Assembly (NCBI GenBank): GCA_964400405.1
Contig: CAYNUO010000018.1
Location: forward strand, 1 to 47,187
Direction: 5' to 3'
Length of the DNA: 47,187 bases
Source of the DNA: CANKJK01 sp964400405
Lineage (GTDB): Bacteria; Acidobacteriota; Vicinamibacteria; Vicinamibacterales; UBA2999
Shown: piece after piece, positions 1 to 7,659 of the stretch
How positions within the stretch are numbered: the first letter of the stretch is position 1
Layout of the letters: every line of letters starts with the position of its first letter
Notes under the pieces: generated by a model
What the model saw: only the letters and a program-made list of their open reading frames with translations
Told to the model about the DNA's origin: nothing
Database searches by the model: none
Made by a program: the position numbers and the translations under genes

Positions 1-110
1 AGTTCCTGACGCTCTACATCACGCCGGTGTACTACGTGTACATCGAGAACGCCCGACTCTTCTTCGCACGCCGGCGGGACGCGCGGAAGGCCGTCGCCGC
101 GACGGCCTAG
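1..110 (+). CDS. RND efflux pump inner-membrane permease, C-terminal end (partial)
   Basis: Only the last 35 codons are present; the gene begins upstream of the window. The frame opens at base 3 and ends at TAG 108-110. The translation begins FLTLYITPVYYVYIE and ends in a basic, cytoplasm-like tail. The TLYxTPVxY motif followed by an acidic residue is characteristic of the last transmembrane helix of AcrB-type (HAE1) permeases, which export drugs or lipophiles using the proton gradient in a tripartite pump. The tail RRRDARKAVAATA fits the usual cytosolic C-terminus. Substrate and partners cannot be judged from this fragment. The next gene is on the other strand and ends four bases later, so this is a convergent junction. 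Confidence 0.6.
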   Translation, partial: FLTLYITPVYYVYIENARLFFARRRDARKAVAATA

Positions 111-114
111 CCCT

Positions 115-1239
115 TCAGGCGAGCATTTCCTTCACGGAGACCCACCGTCCCTCGCGGCCGCTCTTTTCGGCGGCCTCGATGGTCGCGTGCGACTGCAGCG
201 CCTGCGCGAAGCCGGGTCTGGACGCGCGGCCGTCACGGATCGCGCCGAGCATGTCGGCGAACGCGAGCGCCATCCCGTAGCGCGGGCCCACGGTCCAGGC
301 CGAACCGGCCGGCGCGGTGAGGTCGATGCCGGGCGTGGACCGCAGACGCTCCGGCACTTCCAGCTCGGTCGCCACCATCTCGCCGAGCTTCGCGCGGAAG
401 ACGCGCGTGTCGTTGGTCGGCATGCCGGGCCCATCCAGCACCAGGCGCCCCTTGCTGCCGAAGGCATCGAGCAGGAAGCCGCGGCCCCCTACGGCGCACC
501 AGGCCGGCGCGAGCACGCCCATGCCGCCGCCCGTGAACTTCAGCAGCACATTGGCCGTGTCCTCGATCTGCGGCACGACGACCTGGCCGTTGTCCGTGAA
601 CGTCCACTCCTTCAGACAGATGTCGTTCTGCGCGACGACGGAATCGACCGGACCGAACAGGTAGTGCAGCACGTTGAGCGCGTGCGATCCGAGATTCCTG
701 AGCGCGCTGCAGCCGGCGTCCTTGTTCCAGAACCAGTTGTACGGAAAGGTCGAGACCTGCGTATTGAAGAGCGAGAGCTGCAGCGTGCAGGTCACGGAGT
801 ACAGCTCACCGACGGCGCCGTCCTCGATCAGCTCCTTTGCGAAGGCGATCGGCGGCAGGTACTCGGAGTAGGCGTCGACGGATCCGACCCGTCCGGCCCT
901 CGTCGCCGCCGCACCGAGTTCACGCGCGTGCGCCATCGAATCCGCGAACGGAATGCCGTTGTAGACGTGCTTGCCGGCCGCGAACGCCGCCATGCACATG
1001 TCGTAGCGCAGGTTCGGCCGCGTGCCGACGTCGACGATGTCGATGTCCGGGTGCTTCACCATCTCGCGGTAGTCCCAGAACGGCATGGCGATGCCGTTCG
1101 CCTTCGCCGCGGCCTCGGCGGTGTCCTGATGGGCCGTGCAGATGCCCACGACCTCCACGTCGGGATTCGCCCGCCACGCGGGCAGGTGGGCGGCAATGCC
1201 CCAGTTCGCGCTGATGATGCCCACACGCAGCTTGGACAT
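115..1239 (-). CDS. Gfo/Idh/MocA family oxidoreductase-like protein
   Basis: 374 residues, the usual family length. The N-terminus is a Rossmann fold (GIISANWGIAAHLPAW, then VEVVGICT) that would bind NAD(P). A C-terminal alpha/beta substrate domain follows, with the YSEYLPPIAFAKELI and GALGELYSV-like segments typical of the family. The family oxidises or reduces sugars, inositols and related compounds in the cytoplasm. The segment where most members carry the catalytic EKP motif reads YNGIPFADS, so the usual lysine is missing; the chemistry is therefore uncertain and a sugar-sensing role as in Gal80-like members is possible. The ATG start at 1237-1239 follows GGGGAG at a suitable distance. 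It is the last gene of a minus-strand run with the MFS exporter 30 bases upstream. Substrate unknown. Confidence 0.85.
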   Translation of the reverse strand: MSKLRVGIISANWGIAAHLPAWRANPDVEVVGICTAHQDTAEAAAKANGIAMPFWDYREMVKHPDIDIVDVGTRPNLRYDMCMAAFAAGKHVYNGIPFADSMAHARELGAAATRAGRVGSVDAYSEYLPPIAFAKELIEDGAVGELYSVTCTLQLSLFNTQVSTFPYNWFWNKDAGCSALRNLGSHALNVLHYLFGPVDSVVAQNDICLKEWTFTDNGQVVVPQIEDTANVLLKFTGGGMGVLAPAWCAVGGRGFLLDAFGSKGRLVLDGPGMPTNDTRVFRAKLGEMVATELEVPERLRSTPGIDLTAPAGSAWTVGPRYGMALAFADMLGAIRDGRASRPGFAQALQSHATIEAAEKSGREGRWVSVKEMLA

Positions 1240-1269
1240 GCTCGGGACTCCCCTGGCTTGAGTTGATCG

Positions 1270-2457
1270 TCAGTGCAGATGGCTGTGGCCGGTGGCCGTC
1301 GGGCTCAGCTTCATGCGCGCAACGCTGCTCATGGCCACCACGAGCGCAATCACCATCACGGCCGCCGCGCCGGTGAACGGCGCGACCGGTCCGAAGCGGT
1401 CGAAGACGGCTCCGCCGGCGAACGGCCCGATGATCCGGGCGAGGCTCGAGACCGACTGTGAGACGCCGAGCACGCCGCCCTGGTCGTCCACGCTCGTGAT
1501 CCGCGAGATCAGTGAGCTGACCGACGGGTTGTTGAAGCCGGTGCCGACGGCCAGCAGCGCGCACGCGAACAGCAGCCCCGCCATCGAGGACACCACCGCC
1601 AGCAGTGCCAGCCCGGCGGCGAGTGCGAGAATGCCGGCGGGCATGAGCCGCTGCTCGCCGAATCGCTTCGCCAGCCGGCCCACCAGACCGCCCTGCACGA
1701 CCGACAGCACCACGCCGACAAACGCGAACACGTAGCCGATGTTGCTCGGCGTGAAGCCGAAACGCCGCTCGCCGAAGAGTGCGAACGTGGCCTCGAAGGC
1801 GGAAAAGGCCCCGGTCACGAGAAAGAAGATCAGCAGGAGCTGCGGCAGGCCGGGCCGCGTCAGTGCGGCGGTGAAGGCCTTCAGGCGCGACACTCTTGGG
1901 CGCGCGGTCGACGACACGACCCTCGACTCCGGCAGCACGAAGCACGCGGCCACGAAGTTCACGAACGAGAGCGCGCCCGCAAACAGCGGCGGCACGGCCG
2001 GGCCGAACCCGCTCAGCAGCCCGCCGATGGCCGGACCGAATATGAAGCCCAGGCCGAAGGCCGCACCGATGAGGCCCATGCCCTTGGCGCGGTTCTCCTG
2101 CGTGGTCACGTCCGCCATGTACGCCTGCGCCGTGGCGATGTTGGCCCCCGCAATGCCGGCGAGGATTCGCGCCACGAACAGGACCGTCAGCGATTCCGCC
2201 AGGCCGAAGACGAGGTAGCAGACAGCCGACCCGAACAGCCCGATCAGGATGACCGGCTTCCGCCCGATGCGGTCCGACAGGCGCCCCCAGAACGGCGCGA
2301 ACAGGAACTGCATCAGCGAGAACGACGCCTGCAGCATCCCGACGGTCAGCGCGCTCGCGCCGAAGTGCTCCGCGTAGAACGGCGCCAGCGGGATGACGAT
2401 CCCGAAGCCGATCAGGTCTATGAAGACCGTCATGAAGATGATGGTGATGGGGTTCAT
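1270..2457 (-). CDS. MFS exporter, TetA/DHA1-like
   Basis: 395 residues with about twelve hydrophobic segments, typical of the 12-helix drug:H+ antiporter group (DHA1). The start FMTVFIDLIGFGIVIPLAPFY resembles the first helix of TetA-like exporters. The loop 2-3 signature (motif A) is visible as GRLSDRIGRKPVILIG near residues 58-73, and a PESR sequence closes helix 6 before the central cytoplasmic loop. Such proteins exchange protons for small hydrophobic compounds at the inner membrane. The gene lies 15 bases after folA and 30 before the Gfo/Idh/MocA gene, so it is probably co-transcribed with them. There is no repressor beside it and no mobile element, so a general efflux role is more likely than acquired tetracycline resistance. 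Substrate cannot be read from sequence. Confidence 0.88.
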   Translation of the reverse strand: MNPITIIFMTVFIDLIGFGIVIPLAPFYAEHFGASALTVGMLQASFSLMQFLFAPFWGRLSDRIGRKPVILIGLFGSAVCYLVFGLAESLTVLFVARILAGIAGANIATAQAYMADVTTQENRAKGMGLIGAAFGLGFIFGPAIGGLLSGFGPAVPPLFAGALSFVNFVAACFVLPESRVVSSTARPRVSRLKAFTAALTRPGLPQLLLIFFLVTGAFSAFEATFALFGERRFGFTPSNIGYVFAFVGVVLSVVQGGLVGRLAKRFGEQRLMPAGILALAAGLALLAVVSSMAGLLFACALLAVGTGFNNPSVSSLISRITSVDDQGGVLGVSQSVSSLARIIGPFAGGAVFDRFGPVAPFTGAAAVMVIALVVAMSSVARMKLSPTATGHSHLH

Positions 2458-2472
2458 GTGGGCAGTCTGGAC

Positions 2473-2976
2473 TCAGTAGGCCGGAACGCCCTGCGGCACC
2501 GGCGCCGTGCGCTCGTAGGTCACGAACGCAAACGGCAGTTCGCCGTCCACGTGGGGCTCGCGCGCGACCTCCCGGAACGCGGCGCGGTCGAACTCGGGAA
2601 ACCAGGTGTCACCATCGACGGCGGCGTCGACGAGTGTCAGGTGCAGCACGTCGGCCCGATCGAGACACTGGCGGTAGATCTCGCCGCCTCCGGCCACGAA
2701 CACGGCGCCCCGGCCGGCCATCAGCAGCGCCTCGTCGACCGAGTGCGCGACGTCGACACCAGGGGCGGACCACGCAGGCTGACGGGTGATCACAATCGTG
2801 CGCCGGCCCGGCAGCGGGCGTCCGATCGAATCGTAGGTGGCGCGTCCCATGACGAGCGTGTGGCCCATCGTCAGGGCCTTGAACCGCTTGAGGTCCTCCG
2901 GCAACCGCCACGGCAGCCCGCCGTCGCGGCCGATCACGCCGTTGGCGCCGACCGCGGCGATGATGGCGAGGCTCAT
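2473..2976 (-). CDS. folA: Dihydrofolate reductase
   Basis: 167 residues, normal for bacterial DHFR. It reduces dihydrofolate to tetrahydrofolate with NADPH in the cytoplasm. Visible motifs are the N-terminal strand SLAIIAAVGANGVIGRDGGLPW containing the Met20-type loop (first 20: SLAIIAAVGANGVIGRDGGL), then LPEDLKRFK with the substrate-binding acid (aspartate equivalent to E. coli D27), the cofactor motif MGRATYDSIGRPLPGR, and VFVAGGGEIY for the nucleotide. The start ATG overlaps the stop of thyA by four bases (ATGA), so the two are translationally coupled. This makes functional sense: ThyA converts methylene-tetrahydrofolate to dihydrofolate, which FolA regenerates. All key residues appear intact. 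Confidence 0.96.
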   Translation of the reverse strand: MSLAIIAAVGANGVIGRDGGLPWRLPEDLKRFKALTMGHTLVMGRATYDSIGRPLPGRRTIVITRQPAWSAPGVDVAHSVDEALLMAGRGAVFVAGGGEIYRQCLDRADVLHLTLVDAAVDGDTWFPEFDRAAFREVAREPHVDGELPFAFVTYERTAPVPQGVPAY

Positions 2977-3767
2977 ACGGCGACCGGCGCCTTGATGGCA
3001 GGGTGCGGGTCGTAGCCCTCGAGCGTGAAGTCCTCGTAGCGGAACGCGTCGATGTCGCGGACGGCCGGGTTCAGACGCATCTGCGGAAGCGGCCGCTCGT
3101 CGCGCGACAGCAGCAGACGGGCCTGATCGAGGTGGTTCGTGTAGAGGTGGGCGTCGCCGAAGGTGTGCACGAACTCACCGGGCGCAAGGTCCGTGACCTG
3201 CGCCACCATCAGCGTCAGCAGCGCGTAGGAGGCGATGTTGAACGGCACGCCGAGGAAGACGTCGGCCGAGCGCTGATACAGCTGGCACGAGAGGCGCCCG
3301 TTCGCGACGTAGAACTGAAAGAGCACGTGGCAGGGCGGCAGCTTCATGCGGTCGACGTCCGCGGGATTCCACGCGCTCACCAACAGGCGCCGTGAGTCGG
3401 GGTTGCGCCGGATGGCCTGAATCACCTGCGCGATCTGGTCGATGGCGGCGCCACCTGGCGCCGGCCACGAGCGCCACTGGAAGCCGTACACGGGGCCCAG
3501 GTTGCCGTCGGCATCGGCCCACTCGTCCCAGATGGTGACACGGCGCTCCTGGAGATACCGGACGTTGGTGTCGCCGGTCAGGAACCACAGCAGCTCGTGG
3601 ACGATCGAGGGCAGGTGCACCTTCTTCGTCGTGAGCAGCGGAAAGCCCTGCGCGAGGTCGAACCGCATCTGGTGTCCGAACACGCTGAGCGTGCCCGTGC
3701 CGGTGCGGTCGTCCTTGCGGACGCCGTGGTCGAGGATGCGACGAACGAGTTCGTGGTACGCCTGCAC
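2973..3767 (-). CDS. thyA: Thymidylate synthase (folate-dependent)
   Basis: 264 residues, the same length as the E. coli enzyme. It methylates dUMP to dTMP using methylene-tetrahydrofolate. Motifs in order: RTGTGTLSVFGHQMRFDL (phosphate-binding arginine loop), LLWFLTGDTNVRYL, VYGFQWRSW, RRLLVSAWNPADVDRMKLPPCHVLFQFYV with the nucleophilic cysteine at residue 146 (motif shown in two parts: RRLLVSAWNPADVDRM and KLPPCHVLFQFYV), and FVHTFGDAHLYTNH near the C-terminus. The start is GTG at 3765-3767, eight bases after the def stop. It sits between def and folA in one minus-strand operon. The presence of thyA with folA implies the classical rather than the flavin-dependent ThyX route. Confidence 0.97.
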   Translation of the reverse strand: MQAYHELVRRILDHGVRKDDRTGTGTLSVFGHQMRFDLAQGFPLLTTKKVHLPSIVHELLWFLTGDTNVRYLQERRVTIWDEWADADGNLGPVYGFQWRSWPAPGGAAIDQIAQVIQAIRRNPDSRRLLVSAWNPADVDRMKLPPCHVLFQFYVANGRLSCQLYQRSADVFLGVPFNIASYALLTLMVAQVTDLAPGEFVHTFGDAHLYTNHLDQARLLLSRDERPLPQMRLNPAVRDIDAFRYEDFTLEGYDPHPAIKAPVAV

Positions 3768-3773
3768 GGGCGG

Positions 3774-4301
3774 CTAGTCGCCGTCTTTCGCGTGGTAGCG
3801 GGAGTACTCGTCGAGGAAGGTCAGGCTCTGCATCGACGTCATGCGGTCGAAGAACAGCACGCCGTTCAGGTGGTCGGTTTCGTGCTGGGCCACGCGGGCC
3901 GGAAAGCCCTTGAGCCCGATCTCGACGGCCTTGCCCTGGCGGTCGAGCGCCTTCAGCGTGATCGCCACGTGCCGCGGCACCATTCCGCGGATGTCGGGGA
4001 TGCTGAGGCAGCCCTCCCAGCCCTCCTCGGTGGCGGTGCCGGCCGGCACGATGACCGGGTTCACGAAGACGGTGGCCTCGCTCTTCTCCGTCGGGTCTTC
4101 GTCCAGCATGGCGACGAAGACCGCGAGGCTCTCGTGCACCTGCGGCGCGGCCAGCCCGACGCCGTGGTACTCGTACATCGTGTCGATCATGTCGTCCATG
4201 AACTTCTGGACGTCCGGATTGCGGAGGTCGCTCTTGTCGAGGGTTTTGGTCCGCTTCCGGAGGACCGGATGCCCCATACGGGCCACCTTCAGGATGGACA
4301 T
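3774..4301 (-). CDS. def: Peptide deformylase
   Basis: 175 residues from the chosen start. It removes the formyl group from the N-terminal methionine of new proteins at the ribosome. The three family motifs are complete: GVGLAAPQ at residues 47-54, EGWEGCLS with metal ligand C98, and QHETDHLNG with H140, E141 and H144. An ATG seven codons upstream (4320-4322) also keeps the frame open. The start at 4299-4301 is preferred because MSILKVARMGHPVLR matches the usual beginning of the family and a -10-like palindrome lies just ahead of it. First gene of the def-thyA-folA-MFS-Gfo run. The C-terminal region after the HExxH helix is short, as in type I/III enzymes. Confidence 0.96.
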   Translation of the reverse strand: MSILKVARMGHPVLRKRTKTLDKSDLRNPDVQKFMDDMIDTMYEYHGVGLAAPQVHESLAVFVAMLDEDPTEKSEATVFVNPVIVPAGTATEEGWEGCLSIPDIRGMVPRHVAITLKALDRQGKAVEIGLKGFPARVAQHETDHLNGVLFFDRMTSMQSLTFLDEYSRYHAKDGD

Positions 4302-4306
4302 GCGGC

Positions 4307-4316
4307 CATAATTATG
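4307..4316. promoter_or_regulatory. Palindromic divergent -10-like element between def and NUDIX gene
   Basis: CATAATTATG is a perfect inverted repeat, so each strand shows CATAAT, five of six matches to the bacterial -10 box TATAAT. It lies five bases before the def ATG on the minus strand and seven before the NUDIX GTG on the plus strand. Neither start has a clear ribosome-binding site. Initiation about seven bases past each -10 would begin both messages at or within a few bases of the start codon, giving leaderless transcripts. No good -35 boxes were found. Promoter function is inference. Confidence 0.5.
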
Positions 4317-4323
4317 CCCCACC

Positions 4324-4854
4324 GTGCTGAGCGCCGAGACCGCCTATCGTTTCTGTCCCCGCTGCGGCGGCACGCTCGAGTCGCGCCTGCTCAAGACGAC
4401 CGAGCCGGAACGGCTGGTCTGCACCGCCTGCGGCTTCATCTTCTACATCGATCCCAAGCTCGCCGTCGGCACGATCGTCGCTGACGACCAGGGACGCGTC
4501 GTGCTCGTCCGGCGCGCCATCGAGCCGGGGTACGGCAAGTGGGTGTTCCCGGGCGGATACGTGGATCGGGGCGAGGAGGTCCGCTCCGCCGCCATCCGGG
4601 AAGCCCGCGAGGAGTGCGGCCTGGAGGTCGAGCTGCTGGACCTGCTGAACGTCTACTCGTTCCCGGGGCTCACGCCGGTCGTCATCACCTACACCGCCCG
4701 CGCACTCGGGGGCGCGCTGGCCGTCGACGACGAGGGCCTCGAAGCCGCCTGGTTCGCCCCGCACGAGATCCCGTGGGATGACCTGGCCTTCCGCAACACG
4801 CACGCGGCGCTGCGCGAGTTCCTGCGGCGGTCGCACCTTCTGATGGAGAACTGA
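4324..4854 (+). CDS. NUDIX hydrolase with N-terminal zinc ribbon
   Basis: 176 residues starting at GTG. The first 40 residues form a zinc ribbon: YRFCPRCGG and then LVCTACGF supply two CxxC pairs. The NUDIX domain follows (VGTIVADDQGRVVLVRRAIE) with a complete NUDIX box GGYVDRGEEVRSAAIREARE + ECGL, the GX5EX7REUXEEXGU pattern that binds magnesium and cleaves nucleoside-diphosphate-X substrates. This architecture is shared with NudC-type NADH pyrophosphatases and a large family of shorter uncharacterised NUDIX enzymes; the protein is too short for full NudC. The methyltransferase gene begins two bases after its stop, so the pair is co-transcribed. Substrate (NADH, ADP-ribose, a capped RNA or other) is not decidable from the sequence. 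Confidence 0.9.
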   Translation: MLSAETAYRFCPRCGGTLESRLLKTTEPERLVCTACGFIFYIDPKLAVGTIVADDQGRVVLVRRAIEPGYGKWVFPGGYVDRGEEVRSAAIREAREECGLEVELLDLLNVYSFPGLTPVVITYTARALGGALAVDDEGLEAAWFAPHEIPWDDLAFRNTHAALREFLRRSHLLMEN

Positions 4855-4856
4855 CC

Positions 4857-5867
4857 ATGAGCCAGCTGAGTCCCGACCGAATTCTCGAGACCGGATTCGC
4901 CTTCTGGGCGTCAAAGACACTCCTGAGCGCCATCGAACTGCGTGTGTTCACGGAACTCGCGTCCGGACCGCTCCCGCTCGAGACGCTGCGGACCCGCCTG
5001 GGCCTGCACGAGCGGTCGGCCCGCGACTTCTTCGATACCCTGACGGCTCTCGGGTTCCTCACGCGCACGTCCGCGGGCTATGCGAACACGCCGGAAACGG
5101 ATCTGTTCCTGGATCGGAACAAGCCCTCCTATCTCGGCGGGATGCTCGAGATGGCCAACACCCGGCTCTATCCGTTCTGGGGGACGCTGACCGAGGGGCT
5201 CAGGACGGGACTGCCGCAGAACGAGGTGAAGACCGGCGCGCAGGGACTCTTCGAGGGGCTCTACGCGGACCCGGAGCGCCTGAAGGAATTCCTCAAGGCG
5301 ATGACGGGCCTCAGCCATGGCGCCAACATGACGATCGCGCGCACGTTCCCGTGGAAGGACTACCGCACGTTCGCCGACGTCGGCACCGCGCAGGGCGATC
5401 TCGCCGGCCAGATTTCGCTGGCCAACCCGCACCTGAGAGGCGCGGGCTTCGACCTGCCCGTGGTGGGCCCGATCTTCAGCGAATACATGGCGCGGCTGGG
5501 CGTCGCCGACCGCGTTTCCTTCACGGCGGGCAGCTTCTTTGACGACCCGTTGCCGAAGGCGGACGTGATCACGATGGGTCACATCCTGCACGACTGGGAT
5601 CTGCCGACGAAGCAGATGCTGATCCGCAAGGCGTACGACGCGCTGCCGGCCGGCGGCGCCGTGATCATCTACGAGGCCATCATCGACGACGAGCGGAAGA
5701 CGAATGCGTTCGGCCTGATGATGAGCCTGAACATGCTGATCGAAACGCCCGGTGGATTCGACTACACCGGCGCGGACTGCCAGGGCTGGCTGAAGGCCGC
5801 CGGCTTTACGTCGACGCGCGTCGAACACCTGGTCGGCCCGGACTCAATGGTCGTGGGCATCAAGTAG
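4857..5867 (+). CDS. SAM-dependent O-methyltransferase (acetylserotonin/caffeate OMT-like)
   Basis: 336 residues in two domains. The N-terminal 100 residues are a winged-helix dimerisation domain (ETLRTRLGLHERSARDFFDT, GFLTRTSAGYANTPETDLFL). The class I methyltransferase fold contains the SAM glycine-rich motif FADVGTAQGDLAGQ near residue 171, DLPVVGPIF, RVSFTAGSFFDDPLP and the catalytic-base motif MGHILHDWD, with the histidine that deprotonates a hydroxyl substrate in plant and actinobacterial O-methyltransferases. It starts two bases after the NUDIX stop and ends seven bases before the M49-like gene, so the three form an operon. No polyketide or peptide synthase lies nearby, so a natural-product role is not supported. 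Substrate unknown. Confidence 0.88.
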   Translation: MSQLSPDRILETGFAFWASKTLLSAIELRVFTELASGPLPLETLRTRLGLHERSARDFFDTLTALGFLTRTSAGYANTPETDLFLDRNKPSYLGGMLEMANTRLYPFWGTLTEGLRTGLPQNEVKTGAQGLFEGLYADPERLKEFLKAMTGLSHGANMTIARTFPWKDYRTFADVGTAQGDLAGQISLANPHLRGAGFDLPVVGPIFSEYMARLGVADRVSFTAGSFFDDPLPKADVITMGHILHDWDLPTKQMLIRKAYDALPAGGAVIIYEAIIDDERKTNAFGLMMSLNMLIETPGGFDYTGADCQGWLKAAGFTSTRVEHLVGPDSMVVGIK

Positions 5868-5874
5868 TCCGGCC

Positions 5875-7659
5875 ATGCGCATCGTCCTGGCGGCGGCGTT
5901 CCTGGCGGCGGCTGTCTCGCTGGGCGCAGCGCGCGCCGCTCTGCCGGTCGGCTACTGGCACCCCGCGAGAGTCGCGTACGTGCTCGGCGAGGTCGTGCCG
6001 CTCCGCCTGGCGCCCGACCTCGGCGGTCTCACGACCGGCGAGCGCACCGCCCTCGACGAACTGCTCGCTGTCGGCCGCGTCTTTCAGGACCTGTACGAGG
6101 CAGCGCGTCACCCGCAGGCGCTGAGCACGCGCGCCACGCTCGAACAATACGCGCGTCGCGAACCGGGCGAGGCGGCCGGGAATCTGTTGACGCTCTACAG
6201 GATCAACGACGGGCCGATTGCGACCAACCCCGACGGTGTGCGTGAACCGTTCGCGCCGGTCGTACGCGAGACGGCCGGCCGGAACGTCTATCCACCCGGT
6301 ATCGAGAAGACGCAGATCGAGTTGTTTCTCCGGGCGCATCCCGAATCCCGGGCGTCGATCCTCGACGAGCGAACCCTTGTGCGCTGGGCGACGCCGGACA
6401 ACGTGAAGCGCGACCGGGAGACGCTGCGGGACCCGGTGCTGCGCACCCTCCATCCGCAGGTCGCCGCGGAATTGGATGCACTGGCGAAGCGGCCGGATCC
6501 GACGAGGCTCTATGCGGTTCCGCAGGCCGTGGCCTGGGCGGGGCCGCTGCGGACGGCCTACGGCCACCTGCTCAAGGCCGCCTCGGCCGTCGATGGCGAC
6601 GACGCCGAGCTCGCAGGCTATCTGCGCAACAGAGCGAGGGACCTGCTGACCAACGACTACGAGAGCGGCGACGCCGCGTGGGTGACCGGCCGCTTCAAGC
6701 ATCTGAACGCCGTGATCGGCTCATACGAGAGCTATCAGGACGGTCTCTACGGCGCGAAGGCGTTTCCGGAGGTGAGCCTGCTGCTGGCCGACGAAGGCGC
6801 CACTCGCGCGCTCCGTGCCGGAATCAGGAATCTTCAGGCCATCGAGGACTCCCTGCCCTACGACGCGCACAAGCGGGTCCGTGAGGACATCCCGGTCGGC
6901 ATCTACGACATCATCGCGGACTTCGGCCATGCCAGGGGCCTCAACACGGCGACCATCCTGCCGAACAGCTCCCTGCATGCCCGCCGGTACGGCCGGACCG
7001 TCCTGCTTCGCCGCAACATCATCGAGAACGCCGGCCTCTCAGCGGTGACGCTGAAGCGGTGGCAGGGCCTCGTCGACGCCGCTCATGCAGACGACCTCAC
7101 GCCGGCCGGCCAGTTCCAGAGGACGCTCTGGCACGAGGTCGGGCACTACCTTGGCGCCGACCGCGACCGGCACGGGAGTCCGGTGGATGTGGCGCTGGCC
7201 GAGTACGCCGACGCGATGGAGGAGATGAAGGCCGACCTCGTCTCGCTCTTCTCGCTGCACGCACAGGCGAAGACCGGCGCGATCTCAGCGAAGGAGCTGC
7301 GTGCCGTCCAGGCCAGTGGAATCATGCGGACGCTGCTGGTCAACAAACCGAGGCCCGACCAGCCCTACGGCACGATGCAGCTCGCGCAGTTCAACTACTT
7401 CCGCAGCCTGGGCGTGATCGAGTTTGATGCTGCGTCCGGACGGCTGCGTCTCCACGCCGACCGCTACGAAGGCGCCGTCACGGCGCTGCTCCGGGAGGTG
7501 CTCGCCCTCCAGCATGGCGGCGATGCCGCCGCGGCGGGCGCGTTCTTCGCGAAGTGGACCACGTGGACGCCTGAACTGCACCAGCGCCTGGCCACCGCAC
7601 TGAAGACCGTGCAGGGCCCGCGCTTCCGCCTCATCCGCTACGCGGCCCTCGGCGAGTAG
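5875..7659 (+). CDS. Exported M49-like (dipeptidyl-peptidase III-related) metallohydrolase
   Basis: 594 residues with a Sec signal peptide (hydrophobic stretch VLAAAFLAAAVSLGAARA, residues 3-20). The C-terminal half has a zinc site: WHEVGHYLG with H420, E421, H424, and MEEMKADLVSLF with the third-ligand glutamate at 449 or 450. The EExKAD motif following a helical HExxH is the hallmark of peptidase family M49. Classical DPP III uses HELLGH, one residue longer, and has about 50 residues between the motifs; here the site is HExxH with about 25, as in the branch related to plant NUDIX-linked DPP III-like proteins. The expected activity is release of dipeptides from short peptides, here in the periplasm. 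It ends immediately beside the fbaB stop (TAGCTA). Protease activity is inferred. Confidence 0.75.
   Translation: MRIVLAAAFLAAAVSLGAARAALPVGYWHPARVAYVLGEVVPLRLAPDLGGLTTGERTALDELLAVGRVFQDLYEAARHPQALSTRATLEQYARREPGEAAGNLLTLYRINDGPIATNPDGVREPFAPVVRETAGRNVYPPGIEKTQIELFLRAHPESRASILDERTLVRWATPDNVKRDRETLRDPVLRTLHPQVAAELDALAKRPDPTRLYAVPQAVAWAGPLRTAYGHLLKAASAVDGDDAELAGYLRNRARDLLTNDYESGDAAWVTGRFKHLNAVIGSYESYQDGLYGAKAFPEVSLLLADEGATRALRAGIRNLQAIEDSLPYDAHKRVREDIPVGIYDIIADFGHARGLNTATILPNSSLHARRYGRTVLLRRNIIENAGLSAVTLKRWQGLVDAAHADDLTPAGQFQRTLWHEVGHYLGADRDRHGSPVDVALAEYADAMEEMKADLVSLFSLHAQAKTGAISAKELRAVQASGIMRTLLVNKPRPDQPYGTMQLAQFNYFRSLGVIEFDAASGRLRLHADRYEGAVTALLREVLALQHGGDAAAAGAFFAKWTTWTPELHQRLATALKTVQGPRFRLIRYAALGE

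Noticed and set aside
1270..2457. Acquired tetracycline resistance
   Set aside because: The exporter is TetA-like only at family level; there is no TetR-type repressor, mobile element or composition change.
4857..5867. Natural-product gene cluster around the O-methyltransferase
   Set aside because: No synthase, carrier protein, tailoring set or regulator is next to it.
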